DNA of 41,056 nucleotides from Pedosphaera sp. Its GTDB lineage: Bacteria > Verrucomicrobiota > Verrucomicrobiia > Limisphaerales > UBA9464. Both the position numbers and the translations under genes were made by a program. The notes under the pieces are model-generated. The model was not told the DNA's origin, did not search any database, and saw only the letters and a program-made list of their open reading frames with translations. Shown here in pieces: positions 28,372 to 39,083 of this stretch; position 1 is the first letter of the stretch; each line of letters starts with the position of its first letter. The stretch covers positions 1-41,056 of the forward strand of contig SIBK01000039.1 of assembly GCA_009695205.1 (NCBI GenBank), written 5' to 3'.

Positions 28372-29803
28372 TCCTGTTCACTGCCGGTCCTGCATAAGCC
28401 GCCGCGACCTCCTCAAATCCTTTGGATGCGGATTCGCGTCCGTGGCTTTCTCAACTCTGTTTGGTCAGGAGATCCTGCGCGCTGGCGTCTCCCGGCTCAG
28501 CCCGCTTGCCCCCCGCCCGCCCGGTTTTAAAGCGCGGGCGCGTAGTGTTATTTTTCTATACATGGATGGCGGCGTCTCGCAGGTCGACAGTTTCGACTAT
28601 AAGCCGAGGTTGGAAAAGCATCATGGCGAGGATCCCCGCACCGCCATCGGAAAGCTGGAGAAAACCCAGTTCGCGAATATCGGCAAGGTGATGAAATCGC
28701 CCTGGAAATTCTCTCGCAGGGGAAACAGCGGACTTTGGGTCAGCGATCTCTTCCCCCATATTGCCACTCAGGCGGATGAATTGTGCGTCATCAAGTCGAT
28801 GACCTCCAAGTTCCCGGAACACACCAGCGCCAACTATTTTTTGCACTCGGGGACAGGCCTTCAGGGCCGCCCAAGCGTTGGCGCCTGGGCCACGTATGGA
28901 TTGGGATCCGTAAACCAGGACGTGCCCGGATTTGTTGTTCTGAATGGCGGTTTGATCCCGCCCGGGGGCATGGACAACTTCAATAGCGGGTTCCTGCCCG
29001 CCTCCTATCAGGCCTCGGTCCTGGGCGCAAAGGACCCTGCCCTCGCCAATATCCGTCCATCCGAAAAGTCTCCTCACCTCCAGGAACTTAAGACTTCGCT
29101 GATTCGAGATCTCGATGAACAGACCCTGGAACGCGCCGGGCATTTCGATGCCTTGGAATCCGCGATTGCCAATCACGAACTCGCAGCCCGCATGCAGTTG
29201 ACCGTCCCGGAACTTCTCGACCTCACCGGTGAATCCGAGACCACAAAGAAGCTCTACGGTCTCGACTCGAATTTTGAATTCACTCGCTCCTACGCAAAAC
29301 AATGTCTCACCGCACGCCGACTCATCGAGCGCGGCGTCCGGTTCGTTGAATTAACATGCCCAAAAATTAATGGCTACGACCGCTGGGACGCTCACGGCAA
29401 CTTGACGAAGAATCACGGCGAGAATGCCCACGCGGTCGACCAGCCCATCCGCGGCCTCCTCGTCGATCTCCGCCAACGCGGACTGCTCGATGACACGCTC
29501 GTCGTATTTTCTGGAGAATTCGGACGGACACCCTTTGCGCAGGGATCCGACGGCCGGGATCACAACGAGTTTGCATTCTCGCTGTGGCTTGCCGGCGGCG
29601 GCGTAAAAGCCGGAATGAGCTTCGGAGAAACTGACGAATGGGGTTATAAATCGGTGATAGACAAACTCGAGATGCATGACCTCCACGCCACCCTGCTGCA
29701 TCTTCTCGGCATCGATCACACTCAACTCACCTACCGCTTCAGCGGGCGCGATATCCGCCTGACAGATGTATACGGCGAAGTCGTCCATCCAATTATCGCT
29801 TAG
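28361..29803 (+). CDS. DUF1501 domain protein, Tat-exported (paralogue 2)
   Basis: This 480-residue protein has the Tat motif SRRDLLKSFGCGFASVAF at the N-terminus and the DUF1501 marks VIFLYMDGGVSQVDSFDYKP, ERGVRFVELTC, WDAHGNLTKNH, VVFSGEFGRTPFAQG and GRDHNEFAFSLWLAGGG. The frame opens earlier, but ATG 28361 is the start that puts the Tat signal first and gives the typical 11-base overlap with the stop of the DUF1549/DUF1553 gene. The overlap implies tightly linked expression. It is the equivalent of the gene at 8655-10136, but lacks the polyglycine run before WDAH. The natural substrate is not known for this family. Confidence 0.93.
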   Translation: MSASPVHCRSCISRRDLLKSFGCGFASVAFSTLFGQEILRAGVSRLSPLAPRPPGFKARARSVIFLYMDGGVSQVDSFDYKPRLEKHHGEDPRTAIGKLEKTQFANIGKVMKSPWKFSRRGNSGLWVSDLFPHIATQADELCVIKSMTSKFPEHTSANYFLHSGTGLQGRPSVGAWATYGLGSVNQDVPGFVVLNGGLIPPGGMDNFNSGFLPASYQASVLGAKDPALANIRPSEKSPHLQELKTSLIRDLDEQTLERAGHFDALESAIANHELAARMQLTVPELLDLTGESETTKKLYGLDSNFEFTRSYAKQCLTARRLIERGVRFVELTCPKINGYDRWDAHGNLTKNHGENAHAVDQPIRGLLVDLRQRGLLDDTLVVFSGEFGRTPFAQGSDGRDHNEFAFSLWLAGGGVKAGMSFGETDEWGYKSVIDKLEMHDLHATLLHLLGIDHTQLTYRFSGRDIRLTDVYGEVVHPIIA

Positions 29804-29818
29804 CCTTGGTCTCTTAGT

Positions 29819-30928
29819 ATGACTCACAATACTCTTCGCTGGGGAATCCTGGGTACTGCAAATATCGCGCGGAAAAACTGGAAGGCCATCCACAACTCCG
29901 GCAACGCCACCGTTGTCGGTGTCGCGAGTCGCCAACTGCAACGCAGTCGGCAATTCATCGCCGAATGTCAGGCGGAGGCGCCGATGGAATCTTCGCCCAT
30001 CGCTTTCGGAAGTTATGAAGAGCTGCTGGCATCGAAGCAGATCGACGCGGTCTACATTCCCTTGCCGACCGGCCTCCGAAAGGAATGGGTGCTCCGCGCC
30101 GCGGCCGCCGGCAAACACGTCGTCTGCGAAAAGCCCTGTGCGACAAGCGTTGCCGACCTGCGGGAGATGATCGATGCCTGCCGCGGCCACCAGGTGCAAT
30201 TCATGGATGGCGTTATGTTCATGCACAGTCTCCGCCTTCAGGCAATACGCGGGGTTCTCGATGACCCCTCCAGTGTGGGCCGGATCCAGCGCATCACGTC
30301 CGCGTTCAGTTTTTGCGCGCCACCCGAGTTTTTTGCCGGGAATATCCGCGCCAACAGTGCGCTCGAACCCCATGGGTGCCTCGGTGACCTCGGTTGGTAC
30401 TGCATTCGTTTCGCCCTGGTCGCCATGAAAGGCCGACTGCCACGGCACGTGACCGGCCGGATTCTCAGCGAATTCAGAGCGGGAGGGAGTTCCACGGTCG
30501 TGCCCACGGGTTTTTCGGGCGAATTGCTCTACGACGACGGTGTATCCTCCGGTTTTTACGGCTCTTTTCTAACTCACAACGAGCAATGGGCCGTGGTGAG
30601 TGGCGACAAAGGAATCCTGCACGTCGCCGACTTCGTCCTTCCATTTTACGGAACCGAATCCTCGTTTCACGTCAACAACGCGGCGTTCAGTGTCCGTGGC
30701 TGCGAGTTCCGCATGGAGGAGAACCGCCGATCGTCCGTCGTGCCGGAATATAGCAATAGCCACGCCACGGCTCAGGAAACAAATCTCTTCCGTAACTTCA
30801 CCGCACAGGTACGTTCTGGAAAACTGAATTCCGAATGGTCGGAGATTGCCTATAAGACCCAACTGTTGATGAACGGCTGCTACGATTCCGCATGCGCGGG
30901 AAGCCGCTCAATCGAGATCACGGGTTAA
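29819..30928 (+). CDS. Gfo/Idh/MocA family oxidoreductase
   Basis: This 369-residue NAD(P)-dependent dehydrogenase has the Rossmann motif WGILGTANIARKN at residues 8-20, the AGKHVVCEKPCATS segment with the catalytic-type Lys, and the GDLGWYCIRFAL motif of the C-terminal alpha/beta domain. Family members act mainly on sugars and inositols. No signal peptide is visible, so it should be cytoplasmic, unlike its two operon partners. It lies 15 bases after the DUF1501 gene and probably belongs to the same transcript. That placement suggests the operon handles a carbohydrate. A small hairpin (GGCAA/TTGCC, 30944-30958) lies just past the stop but has no T run. Confidence 0.9.
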   Translation: MTHNTLRWGILGTANIARKNWKAIHNSGNATVVGVASRQLQRSRQFIAECQAEAPMESSPIAFGSYEELLASKQIDAVYIPLPTGLRKEWVLRAAAAGKHVVCEKPCATSVADLREMIDACRGHQVQFMDGVMFMHSLRLQAIRGVLDDPSSVGRIQRITSAFSFCAPPEFFAGNIRANSALEPHGCLGDLGWYCIRFALVAMKGRLPRHVTGRILSEFRAGGSSTVVPTGFSGELLYDDGVSSGFYGSFLTHNEQWAVVSGDKGILHVADFVLPFYGTESSFHVNNAAFSVRGCEFRMEENRRSSVVPEYSNSHATAQETNLFRNFTAQVRSGKLNSEWSEIAYKTQLLMNGCYDSACAGSRSIEITG

Positions 30929-31071
30929 GGAAAGTCACCGCCTGGCAACCTGCTTGCCGAATTCAAGAACAACCTCGCGCGCAATACCGCCTGCGATTTT
31001 CGAGCCGGCCATGGATTGCGTCGTCACCCATCACGCCATTGCGGCACGCGCGTTGCCTCGGAAAGTCAGGG

Positions 31072-31524
31072 TTACGCCCGTCGTCCCGAGACGTGAACGG
31101 ACCTCACGCGAAGCGTTGCGTCGAGCACGACCATATCGGCGAGTTTGCCGTGCTCCAAGCTGCCTGTTTCCGATGCAATTCCCGCTCGTTCAGCTGGCGT
31201 CAGGCTCGCCATGCGAATCACGTCCTCGAGGGGAGCCGCAGTAAACTTCTTCATGTTGCGAATCATGGTGTCGAACCCGACAACGGTACTCGCAAGTCCT
31301 GTTACGGGTAGTCCCTCGCGTATCGGTCCCAGGCCCACCTTGCCATTGCTTTCAATCCAGGATCCGTCTTCCGATGGCCCGAGTTGATAGCGGCCAGGGG
31401 GCATGCCGAGGGCGCGGCTGCCATCCGTTACAAGGCAGGGCCGATTGGCGCTTTTCATCCGCCAGGCAAATTGCAGCAGTTCCTTGCTGAAATGCTCTCC
31501 ATCCGCGATGACTTCGGTGCTCAT
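31072..31524 (-). pseudogene. nagA: N-acetylglucosamine-6-phosphate deacetylase, 5'-truncated
   Basis: The frame matches the C-terminal part of NagA: VIADGEHFSKELLQFAWR with the metal-binding His, LVTDGSRALGMPPGRYQLG with the catalytic Asp, ASLTPAERAGI, and GKLADMVVLDATLRV at the end. A normal enzyme has about 380 residues, but only 150 remain. An in-frame TAG lies 12 bases upstream of the apparent ATG, and the sequence beyond it in any frame does not look like the missing N-terminal barrel half. So this is a relic, not a working gene. It would have removed acetate from GlcNAc-6-phosphate in the cytoplasm. It faces the Gfo/Idh/MocA gene across 143 bases. Confidence 0.8.
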
Positions 31525-32666
31525 TTCTGACGGCTGGCTCTAATCCATTCGGTAACCAAGATGCTCCGCGAGTCAGCGATTCCGCAACTTCTTTGGGGGA
31601 AGCGCTCACTTCCTAATGTTTCCAAGGGGTTCAGCGTTTTCGCGTCTGTGGAGCACATTCTCTTTTGTTGACTTTGATGGCTGATTTAAGTTCCTCCTCA
31701 AAACCGAGGCACAGCAGCAGGGACCCGCAGAGGCGTGGAGCATTTCCGCGCGCTTCGGGAACAGTTGGAGGAACTCTCCCAGATCAATGCCGAACTGCTG
31801 CGGCGGGAGGAAAGGCTGCTGCCTCAATAAAACCAATTTCAGCAAATGGCCGCGCTTCGTGCGCTACGCCGAACAGATGTTCCATTTTAATCTGCTTGCG
31901 GGTGCCTTCACGGATTCTCGACCCCGTCCTGAAATTCCCGCACGCGCTGTTTCCTGAAGCCTGTTGCTCGGCGAGGTCTCACCCAAATCCTCAGTTTGCT
32001 CCAGCTCCAATGTGAAACCTACCTTCAACGCCCGCGCATCGGCGGGAGGTGGATCACCGAGGAAAAACAGCAAAACTGGATTTTAGTCGCGGCCGGATTC
32101 GATCTGAGAGATCGAGTTTAGGGTCATGCGTCACCGCCTCCGAGGAAGGGTTGAATCGAGAGGTGGTCGTCGTAAATAGATCGACCACTTCCCTGGCCAA
32201 TACTCCCGAGAACCAGCGCCGGTTTCGTCAGTCGGCGACTCAAACCAAAGCTTTTTGCACGGCTGACCAATCATCGGAAAATCCACGGCGAACTGAGGCA
32301 CCGCAGCAAATGTCGAACGATGGCGAAATAATCATGCATTTCTATACCGCGTAAATTAAGTGCCATTCTGGACTGATCCATTTTGAAGGCTGCATTCATC
32401 GCTCGTCCATTCCGCGTGAACTTTCGATGCCCGATCTATCCTGTTAAGCAAGCAAAGGGCGAATTAAGGCAAATATGAGTTAGCGGTGATGAGTTCGGCC
32501 TTGTTAGCATGAGTCAGGTTGCCGAATGAACCGAGTGAGTTCGTTTCGTCGCTAGATGTGAAAAATGAATTCATTCCGTTGGGCACCAATGGGGTCCGAG
32601 AAATGCTGAATTGATTTGGAAAAAACCAGGCAACTGTTTTTTCACCGAGTCTCGATTGTTTGATCT
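31525..32666. other. 1.1 kb without a supportable gene
   Basis: No open frame here has recognisable family features. At 31741-31830 the plus strand codes for a short heptad-like stretch (FRALREQLEELSQINAELL) ending in TAA, which could be a coiled-coil fragment of a lost gene. The stretch from about 32340 to 32660 is poorer in GC than the rest of the window. An inverted repeat lies at 32163-32188. The segment sits between two broken genes and reads as degraded sequence. Confidence 0.5.
32163..32188. repeat. Inverted repeat GTGGTCG-N12-CGACCAC
   Basis: Perfect 7-base arms flank a 12-base spacer. This could be an operator half-site pair or a weak hairpin. It lies about 480 bases before the broken SBBP-repeat gene. 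Chance occurrence is quite possible. Confidence 0.4.
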
Positions 32667-35514
32667 ATGAATGCCGCGATACTAAAGCGTTTATTGCTGG
32701 GTGCCCTCATCACCTGCTTGTGGCAACTGCAGTTGACGGCACAAGAGTGGGCCTGGGCCAAGCGGGCTGGAGGCCAGGGGGCTGAATGCAGCACCGGCAT
32801 CGCGTTGGATGCTCATGGCAGCGTCTATACTGCAGGTTGGTTCGAGGGTGTAGCCAGCTTTGATACCCAAACATTGACCGTCACCGGCCAGCGTGATGCC
32901 TTTATCGGGAAATGGGAAACGAATGGCAACCTACTCTGGTTCAGAAAGGCGGGGGCAAGGAAGAGGACTACGCCTCCGCTATCACGGTTGACCCGCAAGG
33001 GAACCCGATCATGATGGAAACGTTCCGGTCTGCCGCGCCGAGTTCGGAGGCTTGGTCATTACCAACAAATACGCGCGGGATTACAACAGTCTGTTCATTG
33101 CCAACCTGGATCCATTCGGGAAAGGTATTTGGGTGCAACAGGTGGGCGGCGCTAGCACTAGGGGTGACTCTTACGAACTGGCTTCGATTCAAACCGATGC
33201 TCAAGGAAATATTTACCTTGCGGCTTGTATGGCCCGGTTCGCTGATTTCGGTCACACCAATTTGGTGAGCTACGAAGACATATTGGTGGCCAAATACACT
33301 CCGGACGGACAAATGGCCTGGGCCAAGCAAGCTGGGGGCAACGGCTATGATTACGGGCAGTCACTCGCTGTCACGCCCGATGGAGTTTCATATGTAACCG
33401 GCACTTTTGAATACAGTGCTCCTTTCGATCACCTCACTCTAACTAGTCGCGGGGGAGACGACCTATTTCTCGCCAAATATGCGCCCGATGAAAATCTGGA
33501 GTGGATGACCCAGGCCGGTGGCAGTGGGCATGACGGCACTGGCGTTCTCGCTGTGGTACGCGATGGCGACGTGTTGCTGGGGGTTCCTTCACCGGATCAG
33601 TTGCGGTCGGGACCAACGTGCTCGCCAGCAAAGCGGCGCTTTACGACCAAGATACGTTTTTCGCCCGCTATGACGGTAAAGGCAACGTGCGTTGGGTGCA
33701 GCAGATCGAAAATACTACCAACGATCCGGATTCTCCAAAACGAATCGCTGTCAATGTCACTTCCGACAACAAACGGTCCTATACAAACGTGTTTTTATCA
33801 GGTCGCTTTTCCTACTCGACCACTGTTGGTACGGTGGCGTTCACCAACAGCGCTGCTCAGCGCATGTTCATCTCAAATTGGGATGTGGACGGGCAGTTGC
33901 TTTGGGCCTGCTAAGCCGGGGGTGACAATGGAGCAATTGCCTGTTACGGCAGTCCCAACCCGAGTGTTTATATCGGGGGTCAATTCAGCGATACCGCCGC
34001 ATGGAACACAATTTGGCTGCTGAGTGCCGGCAATAGCGACATGTTCCTGGCCCGACTGGATACAGGAGCGTCGCCGGACGCGCCATCCAAACCCGTGATC
34101 CTACAGTTTTCCCAGAACATCAGTGTAGCGAAAGGGTCAGCGGTCCAGTTGGAGGTGCAGGTTTCCAGAACGGCACCCATTGCCTACCGGTGGCGAAGGA
34201 ATGGGGTGGTTCTGGGTGATTCCAACCGGGTTCTCGGATCGTCCACGGCCCGTCTCAATATTAATTCCATTCAAACAAATAATGCAGGCAACTACTCCGT
34301 CGTCATCACATATAATTACGGATCCGTGACCAGTGCCGTGGCGGCGGTCACGGTCGGCCCGGCCAGTCCTGCTTCAGGCCCTCTTTGGAACTGGGTGCAA
34401 ACTCTCGGTGGAAACGGGTCGGATTCAACTACGGGCTTGACCACCGATGGTTCAGGCAATGTCTACGTTACCGGCGGCTTTCAGCTGACCAATGTGATCG
34501 GTGCCACTACGCTTGTGGCATTCCTGTGAATGCCCAAAGTATTTTTGTGGCCAAGTACGACCACAGCGGCCTGCCCCAATGGGCCACTCAGGTGAACGGC
34601 ACAAAATATGACGTCGCCACCGGCCTGGTAAGCGACGGGCAGGGTAGTATCTATTTAACAGTCTAATTTCCTTTGGGCGTTGAGCTCGGGCGCACGGGGG
34701 ATGACGTGAGCCGTGCACTGACTATAACGCGAAGGGTGACCTGCAATGGGCTCGCCAACTCAATTTCTTCAGCGTCGCCGTCGCCCGCAATCTGGCTGTA
34801 GATGCCCATGGCGATGTGATCATGTCTGGCTATTTTGATCAGTCCTGCGACTTTGACGAGTTTACACAAATTGCTCATGGGGGGCAGGATGTCTTCCTGG
34901 CCAAATTCAATCTCTCTGGAAGCGTGATCTGGGCCAGGAACTTCGGCGGGCCGGGTTTTGAAAATCCTTGGAGCATGGCGGTGGATGCGGCGGGGAAAAT
35001 CTATCTCACGGGACATTTTGAGCAGACGGCCGATTTTTGGGGCATGACCCTGACCACCAGCGGACAGCTCGATGTCTTCGTCGTCGCCACCGATTCCTCC
35101 GGCCAAGTGGTTTGGGCAAAGCAAGCCGGTGATAACCGAAGCCACGGTGGTTTTGCCCTCGCATTCGGTCCGGCTAATGACGTGGTGGTTGGGGGCGCCT
35201 TCTCATCCAGAACCATTTTTGACGGCGTCGCTTATACCAGTGCCAATTCGGGCACTGACGCCTTTGTCGCGCAACTCACCAGTCCGTTAGCGCTAGCTAC
35301 TATTTCTCTGCGAAGTGTGCCGCTGGGTATCCAGCTTGAAATTGGTGGTGTGGTGGGAAAAACGGTTATTATTTAGGGGGCCTCGGTTTTCCAATTGCCC
35401 ATTGCTTGGCAATCATTGTTTGAGGTGGATCTGGCAGGCTCGCCAGTCCTCTGGACCGATCCGCTCTCCGGCCAGAGTAATCAAAAAGTCTACCGGATAG
35501 TGATCAAACCCTAG
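32667..35514 (+). pseudogene. Secreted SBBP beta-propeller repeat protein with Ig-like domain, heavily disrupted
   Basis: The gene starts with a signal peptide (LLLGALITCLWQLQLTAQ) and then repeats of the SBBP kind: WAWAKRAGGQG, DAHGSVYTAGWF, MAWAKQAGGNGYDYG, DGVSYVTGTFEY, and so on. An Ig-like domain (about 34070-34360, GNYSVVITYNYGSVTS) sits in the middle, and the C-terminal tail ends at TAG 35512-35514. The reading frame changes at G5 32951-32955, near 33040, at G5 33579-33583, near 34515 and near 34700. In-frame stops lie at 33912 (TAA), 34664 (TAA) and 35374 (TAG). The first falls exactly where other repeats have Gln of KQAGG, so it fits CAA to TAA. The original protein would have been about 940 residues, secreted or cell-surface. 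With this many lesions it is a dead gene unless the sequence is very error-prone. Confidence 0.8.
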
Positions 35515-35535
35515 CGCTGAAACAACTCCGCTGGC

Positions 35536-36054
35536 TTGACCGTGGAGTTTGGCCATTCCAGAAGGGCAAGATGTACTGGTTTGGTCGGCGCAGAAGTTGG
35601 GCTGGGAGTGGAGTGCGTGCTCAAGCAGAAGGATTTTGAGATTTATCGCGAGACCGACGCGCTGCGGCCAAAAGCTCCGACCCAGAGCTGGGACGAGCAA
35701 GGCCGACATATCGAGTTGCGCGAAGTGAGGAACATGACGTTTACCGAGGTGCGCGGAGAGGAGCGAATCGAGATAAGCGACGAAAGCTGCCAGGAAACCC
35801 GACAGGAAGGCGGCAGGAAAGTCGTGGAACCGAAGGTGAGCCAGTGGCGTTGGATGGCCACCGACGAGTTGGCGGCTTACGGACCGCGCGTGATCCACAC
35901 CGACTTGCGGAATCGCTGGGAATCTGTCTCGACAGGCGCACAGACACATTGCTTTCATTCTGAACGTTGCATTCCAAGTTCCAATATCATCCTCGATACG
36001 GGACATTATATGGCACCGAGTGATCGTCGCACGAAATTCCCAGGAGGATCTTGA
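35536..36054 (+). pseudogene. Transposase-like fragment
   Basis: The open stretch of 172 codons reads like the middle of a DDE transposase. KQKDFEIYRETDALRPKA and EVRNMTFTEVRGEERIEI are followed by VVEPKVSQWRWMATDEL and a final LRNRW. This resembles the W-x-W-x-x-T ... RW-IEN block before the last catalytic Glu in IS4- or ISNCY-type enzymes. The expected IEN part and everything after it are missing, and no inverted terminal repeats were found. The first 25 or so codons look non-coding. The family assignment is tentative; it could instead be an unrelated decayed gene. Confidence 0.35.
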
Positions 36055-36202
36055 TCACTCAGTCTTTGACTTCGGGTAGTGCTGGTTCAAACTCCCGCAG
36101 TTGGGCCTTGCGGTGTGCCGCCGATGTACTACGGGTTGCGCCCGCGCAAAAACTCGAAGGGTACCGTCATTTCGGGTCGATCAAATCGCATAGCAATTGT
36201 TT

Positions 36203-38977
36203 ATGACCCCTCCGGTCATCGATCGGTCGCCAATGCCCGCTGGCACCGTGACGTTTCTCTTCAGCGACGTTCAGGGTTCGACACGGCTCTGGGCGGAATA
36301 CCCCGATCCAATCCGGACCGCCCTCGAGAGGCACGACCGGATCATCGAGTCGTCGACCCGGCAGCACCATGGTTGTGTCGTGAAGCCACGGGCGAAGGAG
36401 ACAGCCGTTTCTGCGTCTTTTCCCGAGCAACCGACGCCCTCACGGCCGCCGCCGATATCCACCGAGCGCTTCAGGAGGAGCTGTGGCCGACCCCGATGCC
36501 ACTCATAGTCCGGCTTGCATTGCACACCGGCGAAGCCGAGCTCAGAGACGGCGACTATTTCGGCAGTGCAGTCAACCGTTGCGCCCGCTTGAGAGCTGTG
36601 GCCCACGGGGGCCAGACGCTCCTCTCGCGTGCGACATACGATCTGGTGCGCGGAACACTCGGGCCCGATCTGGACGCTAGAGATCTCGGCGAACATCGGC
36701 TCAAGGACCTTTCCGTCCCGGAACGGATATATCAACTGGTCGCCCCTGGGTTGCCGAGCATTTCCCCGCCCCTGCTATCGCTCAATTTCCGCCCGAATAA
36801 CCTGCCTGTCCAATTGACCAGCTTCGTCGGCCGGGAACACGAGGTGACTGCGGTGACCCGCCTCATCGCTGGCGAGTCCAGTAACCAATCTTCCGGAGTC
36901 CGGCTTCTGACGCTTACGGGACCGGGTGGCACCGGTAAGACCGCCTTGCCCTGCATGTCGCCGCCAGCTTGGTGGAGCGTTTCCCCGATGGAGTCTGGAT
37001 CGTTGAACTGGCAGGACTGTCTGATCCATCCCTGGTGCCCCAGACCGTCACCTCCGCGATGGGAGTGCTGAACACGGGCGACCGGCCGCCTCTGGAACTT
37101 CTAACGCATCACCTCACGCCGAAGCAGACGCTGCTGCTGCTCGACAACTGTGAGCACCTCGTCGCCGCTTGCGCCGACTTGGCCGATGCACTGTTGAAGG
37201 CATGCCCGCGGCTGCAGATTCTGGCAACCAGCCGGGAAGGCCTCCGGCTCGCGGGTGAGACCACCTGGCCGGTACCCTCACTCTCGGTGCCGAGCTTGGC
37301 GGGTGGGAAGTTTGGAAGTAACGCCCTCGGTTCGCATAGAGAATTCGAGTCAATCAAGCTCTTTGTTGAACGAGCCAAGGCCGTCCTGCCCTCATTTGAG
37401 CTCAATGAACAAAACGTCCCGGTCGTGGCCCAACTTTGCCACCGACTGGACGGCATTCCACTGGAGATCGAACTGGCTGCCGCTCGAACCCGGCTACTGC
37501 CCGTAGAGCAATTATTGGATCGGGTGCAAGACCGCTTCCGGTTGCTGACCGGTGGCAGAGCTGTACTGCTCTGCCGCGGCAACAGACGCTGCGCGTTCTG
37601 GTGGACTGGAGCTACGACCTCCTCTCTGACCCGGAGCGGAGACTGTTCGACCGCCTCTACGTCTTTGCCGGTGGTTGGACGCTGGAAGCGGCGGATGCGG
37701 TTTGCTCCGATGCTGGAGATGCCGGAAAAAATAACGACAAAGGCTCAACGTGCGCCATTCATTCGGAAGACATCCTCGATCTCCTCGGCCAATTGTTGGA
37801 GAAATCGATGGTCGTGGGGGAGAGGGCTGCCGACGGCACAGGGCGTTACCGCCTCTTGGAGACGCTGCGGCACTATGGCCAGGAGCGACTGGCGAAGTAC
37901 GGGCAGGAGGCGAACGATGCGCTGCGCAGGCGGCACGTGAACTACTTCGTCTTGATGGGAGAAGAAGCGGCCTTGAGAATACACGGGCCCGACCAGGCGA
38001 AATGGCTGGCGCGTGTGGAACTCGAGCACGACAACCTCCGTGCGGGGTTGGAGTGGGGCAAGGCCATCGATGCGCCACCCGACCGCGTGGAGTTGACTCT
38101 CCGCCTCGCAGCTCCGCTTTACCTCCACTGGCTCCTGCAAGGACATGGCCGGGAAGGACGCCAACATTTCGAGATGCTACTCTCCCATCCCAACGCGCAT
38201 CGACCCACACGAGCGCGTGCGCAGGTCTTGTTCGCCGTGGGGTCATTGGCGTTATGGCAGGATGGCGACGCTGTCGCGTGGGCTCGTCTGAACGAAAGCC
38301 TTTCTCTGGCGGAGCACTTGGGCGATACGCGAGCCATGGCTGACGCACGACACAACCTGGGCGTGGTGCTCTCCAATCGTGGCGACACTGCCGGCGCCCG
38401 CCGGCATCACGAAGAGGCCCTACGATTGACCCGAGCCGATGGCGACATTTCGGGAATCCGCTGGTCCCTGGAGGATCTGGCCGATCTGGCTTCGGACGAA
38501 GGGAACCCTCAGCATGCGTCGGAACTCCGTGAGGAAGCGCTGAGCCTCGCGCGGCAGACCGGCGACCATCATGCCATCGCCTCCATTTTGCAAACGATGG
38601 GCAACCTCGCTCGCGCAGCAGGAAAGACCGAAGAGGCTACCGAGTTGATCCGGGAGGGGCTGAGCATTATGGGGCAAATCGGATGCCAGCACTGCAGCAC
38701 GCGATGTCTCCGGGACCTTGCGTTCGTTGCCAGCGCAGCTGGGGAGCCAGATCGGACGGTGCGGCTCTTGGGCGGGGCGGACGCGCATCGGGAACGGACC
38801 GGCATCGTGGTCCCCACGACAGCTGGGGAAACAATTGAACAAACCCTCACTAAAGCCCGGAGCCGGCTGTGCGAGGCGGCTTATGCCGCGGCCTGGAACG
38901 AGGGGCGGGCGATGTCTCTAGCCGCAGCCACGTCCTACGCGCTGGGGTCTTTCAAACCGGTTGTCTCCCCGTCATGA
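36203..38977 (+). pseudogene. Adenylate/guanylate cyclase - STAND ATPase - TPR protein, three frameshifts
   Basis: The parts lie in order. A class III cyclase domain begins MPAGTVTFLFSDVQGSTRLW (metal Asp in FSD) and continues in a second frame from about 36385 with RLALHTGEAELRDGDYFG. An NTPase domain shows FVGREHEVTAV and Walker A GPGGTGKT (36918-36941). A third frame from about 36942 has LLLLDNCEHLV and CPRLQILATSREGLRLAGE. A fourth from about 37560 has LVDWSYDLLSDPERRLFDRL and TPR-like helical repeats to the stop at 38977. The intact protein would be about 925 residues, a cytoplasmic signalling ATPase of the kind common in soil bacteria. The shifts look like single-base losses: in the cyclase domain, directly after the Walker A Lys-Thr, and near 37560. 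Coding is well kept between them, so loss is recent or a sequencing artefact. Confidence 0.85.
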
Positions 38978-39083
38978 AACTTCTCTCGCTCACGCTTCTC
39001 CTCACGACGCTCGGATCGATACAGGGCATCGGCCCGCGACTTCAACCCTTGAAATCTGCAGCCTGAATCTCTACGAATGTCCC

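Noticed and set aside
32049..32354. A 101-codon open frame in the gap before the SBBP gene
   Set aside because: Composition is not protein-like, no known motif, and the surrounding sequence is degraded.
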